NCBI RefSeq assembly: GCF_042665075.1 | Contig: NZ_JBHTBR010000004.1 | Location: 124,001-188,000, forward strand | DNA length: 64,000 nt | Source: Hirschia litorea | GTDB taxonomy: Bacteria; Pseudomonadota; Alphaproteobacteria; Caulobacterales; Hyphomonadaceae | Direction of reading: 5' to 3' | In this document: one piece after another, positions 7,549 through 15,532 of the stretch | Position numbering within the stretch: position 1 is the stretch's first letter | Layout of the letters: every line of letters starts with the position of its first letter | Notes under the pieces: generated by a model | Database searches by the model: none | What the model was told of the DNA's origin: nothing | The model's input: only the letters and a program-made list of their open reading frames with translations | Program-made: the position numbers and the translations under genes

Positions 7549-9441
7549 ATGAACAAACCAACATCCCAACACGAGTTTGAAACACCTAAAGTGACGACTG
7601 GCCCGCTGCCAAGCTCTCGCAAGGTCTACACACACCCTGTCGCGGACCCGAGCCTATCTGTGCCGCGCCGTGAGATTGACCTACACCCAAGCGCGAATGA
7701 GCCGCCCGTTCCAGTGTACGATACATCCGGCCCCTACTCAGACCCAGCCGTCACGATTGACGTTGAAAAAGGTCTGCCGCGTATCCGTGACGGTTGGGTA
7801 CAAGCGCGCTCAAACGTAGAAGAATATGAAGGCCGCCCAATCAAGGTGGAAGACAATGGCGGCGCGACAGGTAAACACCTTGCCCGCGAATTTCCAACCA
7901 AGCACAAGCCTTTGCGCGGTGTGGGCGATGGCCCAATCACACAATATGAATTTGCAAAAGCTGGCATCATCACCAAAGAGATGATCTACATCGCCGAACG
8001 CGAAAACATGGGCCGCAAGGAAGCCGTCGCCAATGCTGCTGAAACAGTGGCACAAGGCGAAAGCTTTGGCGCAGAAATCCCAGAATTTATCACACCTGAA
8101 TTTGTCCGCGATGAAGTTGCCCGTGGCCGCGCCGTTATCCCTGCCAACATCAACCACCCAGAGCTAGAGCCGCAAATCATTGGCCGCAACTTCCTCGTGA
8201 AGATCAACGCCAATATTGGTAACTCAGCCGTCACCTCTTCTGTGGAAGAAGAAGTTGAAAAAATGGTCTGGGCCACACGTTGGGGTGCTGACAATGTGAT
8301 GGACCTTTCAACAGGTCGCAATATTCACAACACCCGCGAATGGATTTTGCGCAACTCTCCCGTGCCAATCGGAACAGTGCCAATCTACCAAGCTTTGGAA
8401 AAAGTAAACGGCATCGCCGAAGACCTCACATGGGAAGTTTACCGCGACACATTGATCGAGCAATGTGAGCAAGGTGTTGACTATTTCACCATCCACGCCG
8501 GTGTGCGCTTGGCTTACATCCACCTCACCGTAAACCGCGTATGTGGTATCGTGTCCCGTGGTGGTTCCATCATGGCCAAATGGATGCTGACCCACCACAA
8601 GGAAAGCTTCCTCTACACCCACTTTGAAGAAATCTGTGACATCATGCGCAAGTATGACGTGACATTCTCCTTGGGTGATGGCTTGCGTCCGGGTGCTGTG
8701 GCAGATGCCAATGACCGCGCTCAATTTGCCGAGCTTGAAACACTTGGCGAACTCACCAAAATCGCTTGGGATAAAGGCTGTCAGGTGATGATTGAAGGCC
8801 CAGGTCACGTGCCAATGCACAAGATCAAGGTCAACATGACCAAGCAGCTTAAAGAATGTGGCGAAGCGCCATTCTACACGCTTGGCCCCCTCACAACAGA
8901 TATCGCGCCGGGTTATGACCACATCACGTCCGGCATCGGTGCCGCTATGATTGGATGGTACGGAACAGCCATGCTTTGTTACGTCACGCCAAAAGAACAC
9001 CTTGGCTTGCCAAACCGTGATGATGTTAAAGTGGGTGTGATCACATACCGCTTGGCCGCCCATGCAGCAGACCTTGCAAAAGGCCACCCTGCTGCGCAAA
9101 TCCGCGATGATGCTGTCTCCCGCGCGCGTTTTGACTTCCGCTGGGAAGATCAATTCAACCTCGCGCTAGACCCTGAAACAGCCCGTGATTTCCACGACCA
9201 GACATTGCCTAAAGACGCCCACAAAGTGGCGCACTTCTGCTCTATGTGTGGCCCGAAATTCTGTTCAATGAAAATCACGCAAGACGTGCGCGATTACGCC
9301 GACACACTCTCCGACAATGAGAAAAAAGCCCTCCAGCTCGAAGCTGAACAAGGCATGGCGCAAAAGTCTCAGGAATTCATCGAAAAAGGCGGCGAAATCT
9401 ACCTCAGCGAAACAGGCGAAAAACGCGAACCGATTGATTAA
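7549..9441 (+). CDS. thiC: Phosphomethylpyrimidine synthase ThiC
   Basis: A full-length 630-residue ThiC. This radical-SAM enzyme converts 5-aminoimidazole ribotide to hydroxymethylpyrimidine phosphate for thiamine synthesis. The N-terminal ThiC-associated domain is followed by the barrel with NANIGNSAVTSS and GGSIMAKWML. The C-terminal iron-sulfur motif CxxCxxxxC is at C564, C567 and C572. It is preceded by a TPP riboswitch. No other thi gene is adjacent; the next gene starts 12 bases downstream but has no evident link to thiamine. Confidence 0.98.
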   Translation: MNKPTSQHEFETPKVTTGPLPSSRKVYTHPVADPSLSVPRREIDLHPSANEPPVPVYDTSGPYSDPAVTIDVEKGLPRIRDGWVQARSNVEEYEGRPIKVEDNGGATGKHLAREFPTKHKPLRGVGDGPITQYEFAKAGIITKEMIYIAERENMGRKEAVANAAETVAQGESFGAEIPEFITPEFVRDEVARGRAVIPANINHPELEPQIIGRNFLVKINANIGNSAVTSSVEEEVEKMVWATRWGADNVMDLSTGRNIHNTREWILRNSPVPIGTVPIYQALEKVNGIAEDLTWEVYRDTLIEQCEQGVDYFTIHAGVRLAYIHLTVNRVCGIVSRGGSIMAKWMLTHHKESFLYTHFEEICDIMRKYDVTFSLGDGLRPGAVADANDRAQFAELETLGELTKIAWDKGCQVMIEGPGHVPMHKIKVNMTKQLKECGEAPFYTLGPLTTDIAPGYDHITSGIGAAMIGWYGTAMLCYVTPKEHLGLPNRDDVKVGVITYRLAAHAADLAKGHPAAQIRDDAVSRARFDFRWEDQFNLALDPETARDFHDQTLPKDAHKVAHFCSMCGPKFCSMKITQDVRDYADTLSDNEKKALQLEAEQGMAQKSQEFIEKGGEIYLSETGEKREPID

Positions 9442-9453
9442 AGCGAAGTCGAC

Positions 9454-10167
9454 ATGAGACCGGATAAACTTCAAAAAGCGATCTGGTCTGCAAGACTAAA
9501 CGAATGGGCCGCCATGCTTAAAAAGGCATGGTGGCTTATTCTGTTATTGATCATGTTTTTGACTGTAAAAATTGTTTGGCACACCGTCCCCTTCACACTT
9601 GAAGGTCACCAACGAGGCACGATCTTATCTACGGCCGTAGACCAAACGGATTTCGGTGCAGGCGCAACTTTTGCTACGGTTAAACTGGAAAATGGCGATA
9701 TAGTTTCCGCCAAACTATCGGCCCCAAACCCAACTTCACAAGATATAACCCTCTGCCAATTTAAGCGCACCTTAATCTGGGAAATGACCCATTACAAAGT
9801 TTGTGATCTAGAACAAAAAACAGACCTAATCCCCCTAAATAGAGCGAAGTCAGTTTCTGACCTCGCGTCCATAGAAGTTTGCAAAACCTACCGAACACAC
9901 GATTGTGAAATAAAGGCACATCCAAAATTAGAGGACATCCCCTCTTTTTCTGCCTCACCTGACAAAGTTAGATGCATTCTAAAGTATCGCGTTCTCGAGA
10001 GCGGATACGTCAATCTACTTAACACTGAATGCAGCGATGACCGCTTCCTAAAAGGTGTGATAAAGAGCGCAGAACACCTCCGCTATGGCACAACGGACAC
10101 CTGCGGCCGCACCTGCCCCGCCATTGGACAAGAATTAGAATACCCATTGGAAATCCAATTCGAATAA
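9454..10167 (+). CDS. Membrane-anchored protein with TonB-C-like end
   Basis: A 237-residue protein with one membrane helix near residues 26-44 (WWLILLLIMFLTVKIVW). The soluble region carries several cysteines. The last 65 residues (ILKYRVLESGYVNLLNTECSDDRFLKGVIKSAEHLRYG... leading to LEYPLEIQFE) resemble TonB C-terminal domains: a G-x-V strand, an S/C-D-x-F helix and a closing strand. It could interact with a periplasmic partner, but it lacks a proline-rich linker. The start 12 bases after thiC suggests cotranscription; the role is unknown. Confidence 0.6.
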   Translation: MRPDKLQKAIWSARLNEWAAMLKKAWWLILLLIMFLTVKIVWHTVPFTLEGHQRGTILSTAVDQTDFGAGATFATVKLENGDIVSAKLSAPNPTSQDITLCQFKRTLIWEMTHYKVCDLEQKTDLIPLNRAKSVSDLASIEVCKTYRTHDCEIKAHPKLEDIPSFSASPDKVRCILKYRVLESGYVNLLNTECSDDRFLKGVIKSAEHLRYGTTDTCGRTCPAIGQELEYPLEIQFE

Positions 10168-10201
10168 GCCGCACTGTGCGTGACATCTCATCTTGTCGGA
10201 A

Positions 10202-10220
10202 TCCCAGATCAAGTCTGGGA
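10202..10220. repeat. Alphaproteobacterial intergenic palindrome
   Basis: TCCCAGA and TCTGGGA enclose a TCAAG loop, embedded in GTGACATCTCATCTTGTCGGAA. This is a degenerate copy of the palindromic element (core TCCCGGAcTTGATCCGGGA) that is scattered between genes in many alphaproteobacteria. It may also act as the transcription end for the preceding gene. Confidence 0.6.
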
Positions 10221-10294
10221 ATACGGATATTTTTGGTTGCAATCAAAACAAAAATTACGAAAGTGGTTCGAGCTTATACTGGGGGTGATAAATC

Positions 10295-11050
10295 ATGAAA
10301 ATGTGGAAATGGACGCTTATTGTTGCAACAATATTAGCCGTAGCTTTCGCCACTAAAATTATCCTCAAAGAAGCGAAACAAAAGCGCGAAGACGCAGTAA
10401 CCACTAAAATTGTGCTCGCTATCAGTAGAGATTACTGTATTGCCTCCTTAATGGGATCAAACGGAATAATTCTGCCCTCAGAGCATCACGTGACTAAAGG
10501 GCGTTTTAAATCGTTTATACCTCCTAAAAACCAACCTGAAGATGAACAAGGAACCGCTTGGTCTTCAACCTCCGATACCCCCGTCCAGATAGAACATGCA
10601 GATGATGATTTTTGTAAACTTTTGATTTTTTCGCGCTATCCAGAAAAGCTAGAGCGTGACTTTCTAAAGCATTACAAAAATTTCGCTTGGGGGTTCTCTG
10701 AACAAGGTCGGTTCACACGCAATGGCAGACAAAACGCTTATGGCTGTATTTCTGTTTTCCCTGATAAGACGAAAAAAGATCGCCCCAAATCAATTGTACT
10801 CCATTGGGCCTACCCAAGAACAGAATTCTCAGAACAGATTCAATCGCTATTTAGCCGCCGCCCCTATGCCACAATGATATTATCGATTTCAAAAAGTGAT
10901 ATTACTTGCAAAGAGGACAAATCACTCATTGTAAAGCATATAAAGAAAGAAAAAGCCGACATGGAATTGATGGAAACTGATCCTGAATTGTACTTTGAGC
11001 AGGAACGAAAAAAACGAGAAGAATGGCTAGCAAATCAACCTAGCGAGTAA
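10295..11050 (+). CDS. Unrecognised single-pass membrane protein
   Basis: A 251-residue protein with a short N-terminal membrane helix (residues about 4-22, WKWTLIVATILAVAFATKI) and a mostly soluble remainder. The C-terminal end is highly charged (KHIKKEKADMELMETDPELYFEQERKKREEW), probably a helix. Cysteines at about 47, 108, 149 and 207 may form disulfides outside the cytoplasm. A GGGGGTG stretch upstream of the ATG can serve as the binding site. I do not recognise any family. It follows another membrane-anchored unknown gene after 127 bases. Confidence 0.6.
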   Translation: MKMWKWTLIVATILAVAFATKIILKEAKQKREDAVTTKIVLAISRDYCIASLMGSNGIILPSEHHVTKGRFKSFIPPKNQPEDEQGTAWSSTSDTPVQIEHADDDFCKLLIFSRYPEKLERDFLKHYKNFAWGFSEQGRFTRNGRQNAYGCISVFPDKTKKDRPKSIVLHWAYPRTEFSEQIQSLFSRRPYATMILSISKSDITCKEDKSLIVKHIKKEKADMELMETDPELYFEQERKKREEWLANQPSE

Positions 11051-11079
11051 CGCTTGAAGATTCCTACCTACCCCATTGC

Positions 11080-11190
11080 CCCTTACTACAACCAACGCTA
11101 TCACCTCGGTATGACAGATATATCCCGCCTAGACGCGCTTGAAATGCGGATCGCTCATCAGGACGAGCCGATTGATTGATAAAGATCGAA
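11080..11190 (+). pseudogene. Broken second copy of slyX
   Basis: The segment matches the start of intact slyX (13060) and its upstream sequence. Both share CCATTGCCCC about 30 bases before the ATG, then ATGACAGATAT, then GACGCGCTTGAAATGCGGATCGC with few changes. Here the frame (11111-11179) ends after 22 codons, and the sequence jumps to a region matching the middle of slyX (ATTGATTGAT). An internal deletion therefore seems to have removed about 30 bases. It is a decayed duplication, not a functional gene. Confidence 0.75.
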
Positions 11191-11326
11191 AAACACTCTT
11201 GAACGCAGCGTCATACAACATCCTCGGTTTGCGGGAATGATGTATGGCGCATCGCATCTCCCCTTAAATGGCTCAATAATTGCTTACTAAACCCGCAAGA
11301 GCTGCACTATTAAGAGGGACGCATAT

Positions 11327-12301
11327 ATGGAACAGCATTATCCTAGTATTTCTGTCGTCATGGAATGGGAGAATGCAAAGCTTTCTGATGCTGATCGTTC
11401 TATCGAAATGCTCACGAAAGTCTCCACTCAATTAGCTGAGTTACAGCAATATTTCACCTCAACACCTGAGATACTTATCCTGTTTGACGCCGCCGAAATC
11501 GACAAAAATGCCTTGCAAGATTTTGTCGATGCAGCGTGGAATTCAGATGCTCATGTGAATATGCGCCTAGAAGCTGCCCCCGACCTAACCTATTACGATC
11601 AGAAGAATTTCGGGGCCAAATTAGCGACAAACCAATTGCTGATTTTCATAGACAGCGACGTCGTTCCCGAAGCAGACTGGCTCAAACAATTATTGACGGC
11701 AAAACGAAGTAGTAATGCTGCGATTGTTGGCGGACAAACATATATCGAACCTACACGCCTCTATGAAAAAGCATTTGCTCTAATATGGTTTTTCCCGCTG
11801 CGATCAAATGCAACTAAAACCTATGAATCTGAACGTTTTTTTGCAAACAATTTTGCGATTGATCGACAGACATTTTTAGATCACGCTTTTCCCGAGAATG
11901 ATCTCATCCGTGGCCGCTGTTATGTCTTAGCCAAAAAAATGAACCAGCTTGGTTTAGGCGTCGAAATTTGTCCCGCCGCGCGCGTTTCTCATCCGCCTCC
12001 CAATGGCGGATTGCATTTCCTCCGCCGTGCTATTGTCGCGGGCCATGATTCAAAACTAATGGCAGATATTTTAAACGAAAACCAAGGACACGCATTGCTT
12101 CGCATGTCGGCAAGCCGCGCCAAGTGGAATTTAAGCCACGCATTTAAGAATATAAAATCTGAAAGTCACAATATCGGCTTGGGATTTGGCGGCCGACTTT
12201 TCGCATCCACCCTCGCCATAACCTATTATGGCATAGCCGCGATCGGCGAATTAATCTCATCCTTCGCCCCTAAATACCTCCGCAAAAACCTAAAAGTATA
12301 A
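11327..12301 (+). CDS. Family 2 glycosyltransferase
   Basis: A 324-residue GT-A type glycosyltransferase. The nucleotide-sugar binding fold shows NFGAKLATNQLLIFIDSDVVPEADWLKQL, where DSD is the metal-binding DxD motif near residue 109. VGGQTYIE follows, as usual in family 2 enzymes. The C-terminal part carries a hydrophobic segment (about 290-315) that could hold it to the membrane. The acceptor is unknown. It is not next to other polysaccharide genes. AGAGGGA upstream of the ATG at 11327 supports the start. Confidence 0.82.
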   Translation: MEQHYPSISVVMEWENAKLSDADRSIEMLTKVSTQLAELQQYFTSTPEILILFDAAEIDKNALQDFVDAAWNSDAHVNMRLEAAPDLTYYDQKNFGAKLATNQLLIFIDSDVVPEADWLKQLLTAKRSSNAAIVGGQTYIEPTRLYEKAFALIWFFPLRSNATKTYESERFFANNFAIDRQTFLDHAFPENDLIRGRCYVLAKKMNQLGLGVEICPAARVSHPPPNGGLHFLRRAIVAGHDSKLMADILNENQGHALLRMSASRAKWNLSHAFKNIKSESHNIGLGFGGRLFASTLAITYYGIAAIGELISSFAPKYLRKNLKV

Positions 12302-12340
12302 CCCCAAAAACAAAGCTCAATTGTTACATAAAAAACGTAG

Positions 12341-12367
12341 GGTGCATTAAGCGCTAGCGAATGCACC
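12341..12367 (+). repeat. REP-type palindrome, copy 1
   Basis: Arms GGTGCATT and AATGCACC enclose AAGC-GCT-AGCG, preceded by GTAG. It is a member of the widespread GTAGGGTGC...GCACC class of repetitive extragenic palindromes, mobilised in trans by RAYT-type transposases. It lies 39 bases after the glycosyltransferase gene. Confidence 0.8.
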
Positions 12368-12633
12368 ATTTCTAAGCACGCACATTATTGAAAATTCAGG
12401 AGCTAGATACCCTGATGTGCAAGCGCATCGGCATGACACTGTTTAGCTTCCACGTTTTATTCATTCATCTTCGCGCACGCTATTCCAGAATAACACTTGT
12501 ATATAATTTCAGCACATCTTCTTTTTTTAAGACCAGACATTGTCCGCAAATTATATTCCCACAACCCAACGCATTGTATGTGCAGAGTTGTATCTAACGG
12601 TGGAGTTGCCCCTAAAATTTCATATAATTGCAC
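12368..12633. other. Spacer between REP copy 1 and the small minus-strand gene
   Basis: About 266 bases of AT-rich DNA. Short open frames exist, but none has a binding site or recognisable protein pattern. I see nothing else in it. Confidence 0.5.
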
Positions 12634-12783
12634 CTAATCCTTTTGAAACTCTTCGGGAAAATCTCTCTCAAGAAGTGGAGGTAAATACTGTACCGCTGCG
12701 ATAAGTCTTTCTGCCAAATTACCTTTGCCGCAGCATAACTGCTCCACAGCACCATTTAATCTCCAAAATGGATAGCTCATCAT
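12634..12783 (-). CDS. Short fragment-like protein (49 residues)
   Basis: The 49-residue product (ending PPLLERDFPEEFQKD) resembles the C-terminal half of a conserved short bacterial protein with pattern A..L..G.G...eRL..A...L..L...DFP.E. AAAGG lies just before paired ATG codons at 12778-12783. Its start abuts a REP pair (12812-12884), and a longer open frame to 12921 would read through the REP DNA. I think it is a gene truncated at the REP insertion or a free-standing small gene; either is possible. Confidence 0.45.
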   Translation of the reverse strand: MMSYPFWRLNGAVEQLCCGKGNLAERLIAAVQYLPPLLERDFPEEFQKD

Positions 12784-12811
12784 AAGCCTTTCAACGCGAC
12801 ATTCGCCTAAG

Positions 12812-12838
12812 GGTGCATTAAGCGCTAGCGAATGCACC
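12812..12838 (+). repeat. REP-type palindrome, copy 2
   Basis: Identical over 27 bases to copy 1 at 12341-12367, including the central GCT. It forms a head-to-head pair with copy 3, separated by 19 bases. Confidence 0.82.
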
Positions 12839-12857
12839 ATTTCACACCCCACGAGGC

Positions 12858-12884
12858 GGTGCATTCGCTGATGCTTAATGCACC
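12858..12884 (-). repeat. REP-type palindrome, copy 3 (inverted)
   Basis: On the minus strand this is the same element with its GTAG head. It differs from copies 1 and 2 only in the three central bases (ATC instead of GCT). Copies 2 and 3 face each other, the usual paired REP layout. Confidence 0.82.
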
Positions 12885-13059
12885 CTACACGCGCCCCCTT
12901 AAAATTCACAATGTCAAACACCTTTACCGCCCCAGCAGGTCATCTCTCCTGCCTGTTGCGATGAAGAGCATCTTACGTTCGTTTGCCATGTGTAGGATAA
13001 ATGTGTGCCAATCCCCCTTTTCCATTGCCCCGTGTCTCATCCAGCGCTAAACCCTCCCC

Positions 13060-13281
13060 ATGACAGATATCTCAGACGCCCTTAGCCGCCTTGACGCGCT
13101 TGAAATGCGGATCGCCTATCAAGACGAGACGATTGAAGAGCTAAACACTACAGTGACTCAGCAATGGAAATTGATTGATCGGCTCAAGCGTCAGATTGAG
13201 CATTTGAATGAGCGCATAGAAGAAAGCGCAGCCTCAGGCGCAAACGCCCCTGCCGCGCACAAGCCTCCGCCGCACTACTAG
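13060..13281 (+). CDS. slyX: SlyX family protein
   Basis: A 73-residue SlyX protein. It has the family's short coiled coil (RLDALEMRIAYQDETIEELN...LIDRLKRQIEHLNERI) and the hallmark C-terminus PPPHY. The function of SlyX is unknown. The ATG has no Shine-Dalgarno sequence; it is preceded by CCCTCCCC, which is opposite to a binding site, so translation may use another signal. A broken copy lies at about 11080-11190. Confidence 0.9.
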   Translation: MTDISDALSRLDALEMRIAYQDETIEELNTTVTQQWKLIDRLKRQIEHLNERIEESAASGANAPAAHKPPPHY

Positions 13282-13328
13282 CACACAACAGCTCGCCCAA
13301 CGCGATAGCTGGGCCGCATTGCCTCAAA

Positions 13329-13940
13329 TCAAGCGGCTTCGGCAGCAACCTTGTTTTGCTTTTGAGCAAGCTGGTCATACCCGCCAACATATTTGCCATC
13401 GAGCCAGATTTGCGGCGTTGTGATCGGCGTTTTGCCGCCCACATTTTGCTTAGCGCGGGTTATCATCTCATATAGCGCAGCAGGATTTTCCACCACATCA
13501 TGATAAGTATACGCGATGCCCTGCTCATCTAGCAGCGCTTTAGCTTTTGTGCAGTATCCGCAGTTTTTCTTGCCAAATACGTGATTGCCCTCAATGGGAA
13601 AACGATCAACATGATCCACCATCACTGCCGCTGCCAGCGTGCCGCGATTAATCGCTTCACCTTGAGAAATCACCTTGCCATTGAGCAACACCGCAGGCGC
13701 ATGACGTGCGCCCTTCAACATAGCTTCGGGCAGATATGTCAGCCAGTCTTTATACTCAACCTCAACATGCGTGCCGCTAAGTTCATCTTCCAGCGTCGTC
13801 TCGATAATGTCTTTGGTCAGCGTACATTCACCACACGGAATATTCACCTTAAACGGCCCAAACGCACCGCCCCAGCGATATACGAGCAGCTTTGAGGGCT
13901 GTTTGCTGTAGACTGCTGGCATTTTGGCAAACTTACTCAT
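13329..13940 (-). CDS. Tandem thioredoxin-fold protein with C-terminal glutaredoxin domain
   Basis: A 203-residue protein. The N-terminal half has a glutaredoxin-like start (KLLVYRWGGAFGPFKV) with IPCGECTLT as a CxxC site near residues 37-40. It ends in a DWLTYLPEAMLKGARHAPAVLLNGKVISQGEA segment. The C-terminal half is a glutaredoxin with HVFGKKNCGYCTKAKALL (CGYC), TTPQIWLDGKYVGGYDQL giving the cis-Pro and GG motifs. GGAG eight bases before ATG 13940 fixes the start; an upstream ATG at 14012 lacks a site. Probably a thiol-disulfide exchange protein of the cytoplasm. Confidence 0.82.
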   Translation of the reverse strand: MSKFAKMPAVYSKQPSKLLVYRWGGAFGPFKVNIPCGECTLTKDIIETTLEDELSGTHVEVEYKDWLTYLPEAMLKGARHAPAVLLNGKVISQGEAINRGTLAAAVMVDHVDRFPIEGNHVFGKKNCGYCTKAKALLDEQGIAYTYHDVVENPAALYEMITRAKQNVGGKTPITTPQIWLDGKYVGGYDQLAQKQNKVAAEAA

Positions 13941-14087
13941 TTCAGTGCTCCATTTCGCATCGTTGGCGTATCGTGTAAATTCAATAGGCCATACATAATG
14001 CCCGCGCTCCAAAGCATCAAATCAAGCGCGATCACACCTTTGAGAGCTTGCCGTTAGGGCAATTCAACGCCCCAAATGCAAACGCTT

Positions 14088-14843
14088 TTACATGCCTTTT
14101 AACGTTGCCGCGTGCTGGGCTTGTTTTTCTGCTTCCGCTTTGCGTTCTGAATACCGACTGACCAGATAATCTTTATTGTCTCGTGTCAGCAGCGTGAATT
14201 TTACCAGCTCTTCCAGCACATCCACAATGCGCTCATAGAAGGAGGAATCCTTCATGCGGCCCTCTTCATCAAATTCAGTATAGGCCCGCGCCACAGACGA
14301 TTGATTAGGGATAACAAGCATCCGCATCCACCGCCCCAGCACCCGCAATTGATTGACCGTATTGAAGGATTGCGATCCACCCTCCACCTGCATAACAGCC
14401 AGTGTTTTACCCTGCGTCGGGCGCACTGCCCCCATGGATAGCGGGATCCAGTCAATCTGCGTTTTCATCACGCCCGACATCGCCCCGTGGCGCTCTGGAG
14501 AGCACCACACTTGCCCCTCAGACCATTGAACAAGCTCAAGTAATTCTTGCACTTTAGGGTGGCTAGCATCCGCGCCATCATCATCGACAAGCGGCAGACC
14601 CTTGGGATTAAAAATCTTCGTTTCCGCGCCAAACCGCTCTAATAATTGCGCACTCTCTTCAATCACACGGCGACTGTAAGATTGCTCCCGCAATGCCCCG
14701 TATAGCAAAAGTATGCGCGGCTTATGCGTAGAAGGTTGCGCCACTTTCAGCTTTTCCAAGCTCGGCACATCGACAACATTTTCAACAAGATTTTTCATCA
14801 CATTCCACGACTGCTTCAACATGTTAGAGGACACATAGTGCAC
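14088..14843 (-). CDS. arsH: ArsH NADPH-dependent flavin reductase
   Basis: ArsH family flavoprotein of about 250 residues. Diagnostic segments are LLLYGALREQSYSRRV (FMN loop), WCSPERHGAMSGVMKTQIDWIP, GAVRPTQGKTLAVMQVEGGSQSFNTVNQLR and GRWMRMLVIPNQSS. ArsH oxidises trivalent organoarsenicals or reduces quinones with NADPH. No other ars gene is nearby; it follows the amino-acid exporter gene after five bases, so the two are probably cotranscribed. The start is uncertain: GTG at 14843 or 14834, or ATG at 14822 or 14798 (the last has GGAA close by). Confidence 0.93.
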   Translation of the reverse strand: MHYVSSNMLKQSWNVMKNLVENVVDVPSLEKLKVAQPSTHKPRILLLYGALREQSYSRRVIEESAQLLERFGAETKIFNPKGLPLVDDDGADASHPKVQELLELVQWSEGQVWCSPERHGAMSGVMKTQIDWIPLSMGAVRPTQGKTLAVMQVEGGSQSFNTVNQLRVLGRWMRMLVIPNQSSVARAYTEFDEEGRMKDSSFYERIVDVLEELVKFTLLTRDNKDYLVSRYSERKAEAEKQAQHAATLKGM

Positions 14844-14848
14844 ACCCC

Positions 14849-15445
14849 TTAATGAAACCAGAGCTTAGCCGCAATCAACAACATTAAAACGCCCACACCA
14901 AAGTCCAAATAGCGCCATGACACGGGCTTCACAAACAAGGGTGTCAGCAATCTTGCGCCATAGCCAAATGAGAAAAAGAACACAAAGGACGACATCACAG
15001 CCCCCGTCGCAAACGCCACTTTATTGTCCGATTGCGCCGCCACAGCCCCCAGCAACATAACCGTTTCCAAATACACGTGCGGATTCAGCCATGTCAGCGC
15101 AATCGCCGTTAACACAGTTGGCAACAGCAAGGTCGGAGCTTTTTCCGCTATATCCATGCCGCCCGTACCTTTCCAGGCTGCGTGAAACTTCATTGCGCCG
15201 TATAAAACCAAAAACCCCACACCCACATAGCGCACCAAGTCTACAATCCATGGAATTTTGGCAACCAGAACACCAAAGCCAACCACACCCGCGATCAATA
15301 AAATTGCATCCGAAAACGCACACACAAGCACGACCGGCAACACATGTTCGCGGCGCATGCCTTGGCGCAGAATAAACGCATTTTGTGCACCAATCCCGAT
15401 AATCAAACTCATACTCAATGAAAAACCTGTCAGCATTGCACTCAT
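14849..15445 (-). CDS. LysE/ArgO family basic amino-acid exporter
   Basis: A 198-residue LysE family inner-membrane exporter with six predicted membrane segments. It shows the family start GIGAQNAFILRQGMRREH and the central TWLNPHVYLETVMLLG. It probably exports lysine or arginine. The ATG at 15445 has a perfect GGAGG eight bases upstream. It is divergent from a LysG/ArgP regulator, the classical exporter-regulator pairing. arsH follows on the same strand. Confidence 0.93.
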   Translation of the reverse strand: MSAMLTGFSLSMSLIIGIGAQNAFILRQGMRREHVLPVVLVCAFSDAILLIAGVVGFGVLVAKIPWIVDLVRYVGVGFLVLYGAMKFHAAWKGTGGMDIAEKAPTLLLPTVLTAIALTWLNPHVYLETVMLLGAVAAQSDNKVAFATGAVMSSFVFFFSFGYGARLLTPLFVKPVSWRYLDFGVGVLMLLIAAKLWFH

Positions 15446-15532
15446 ATCAAGCACCTCCTGCGAGTTTGACTAAGCCAATGCTTCTAATTAATAAAACTCA
15501 TAAATATAAACTAAGATGAAAATTATTCATGC
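15446..15532. promoter_or_regulatory. Divergent lysE/lysG control region
   Basis: This AT-rich segment separates the exporter and its LysR-type regulator and must hold both promoters and the regulator site. It contains the lysE Shine-Dalgarno sequence CAGGAGG on the minus strand. No precise operator could be read off. Confidence 0.6.

Noticed and set aside
8308..9153. 281-residue minus-strand frame inside thiC
   Set aside because: Antisense shadow of a firmly identified gene.
12388..12597. 69-residue plus-strand frame
   Set aside because: No binding site, no recognisable pattern, poor composition; lies in AT-rich spacer.
12832..13050. 72-residue plus-strand frame
   Set aside because: It reads through the REP pair and has no binding site.
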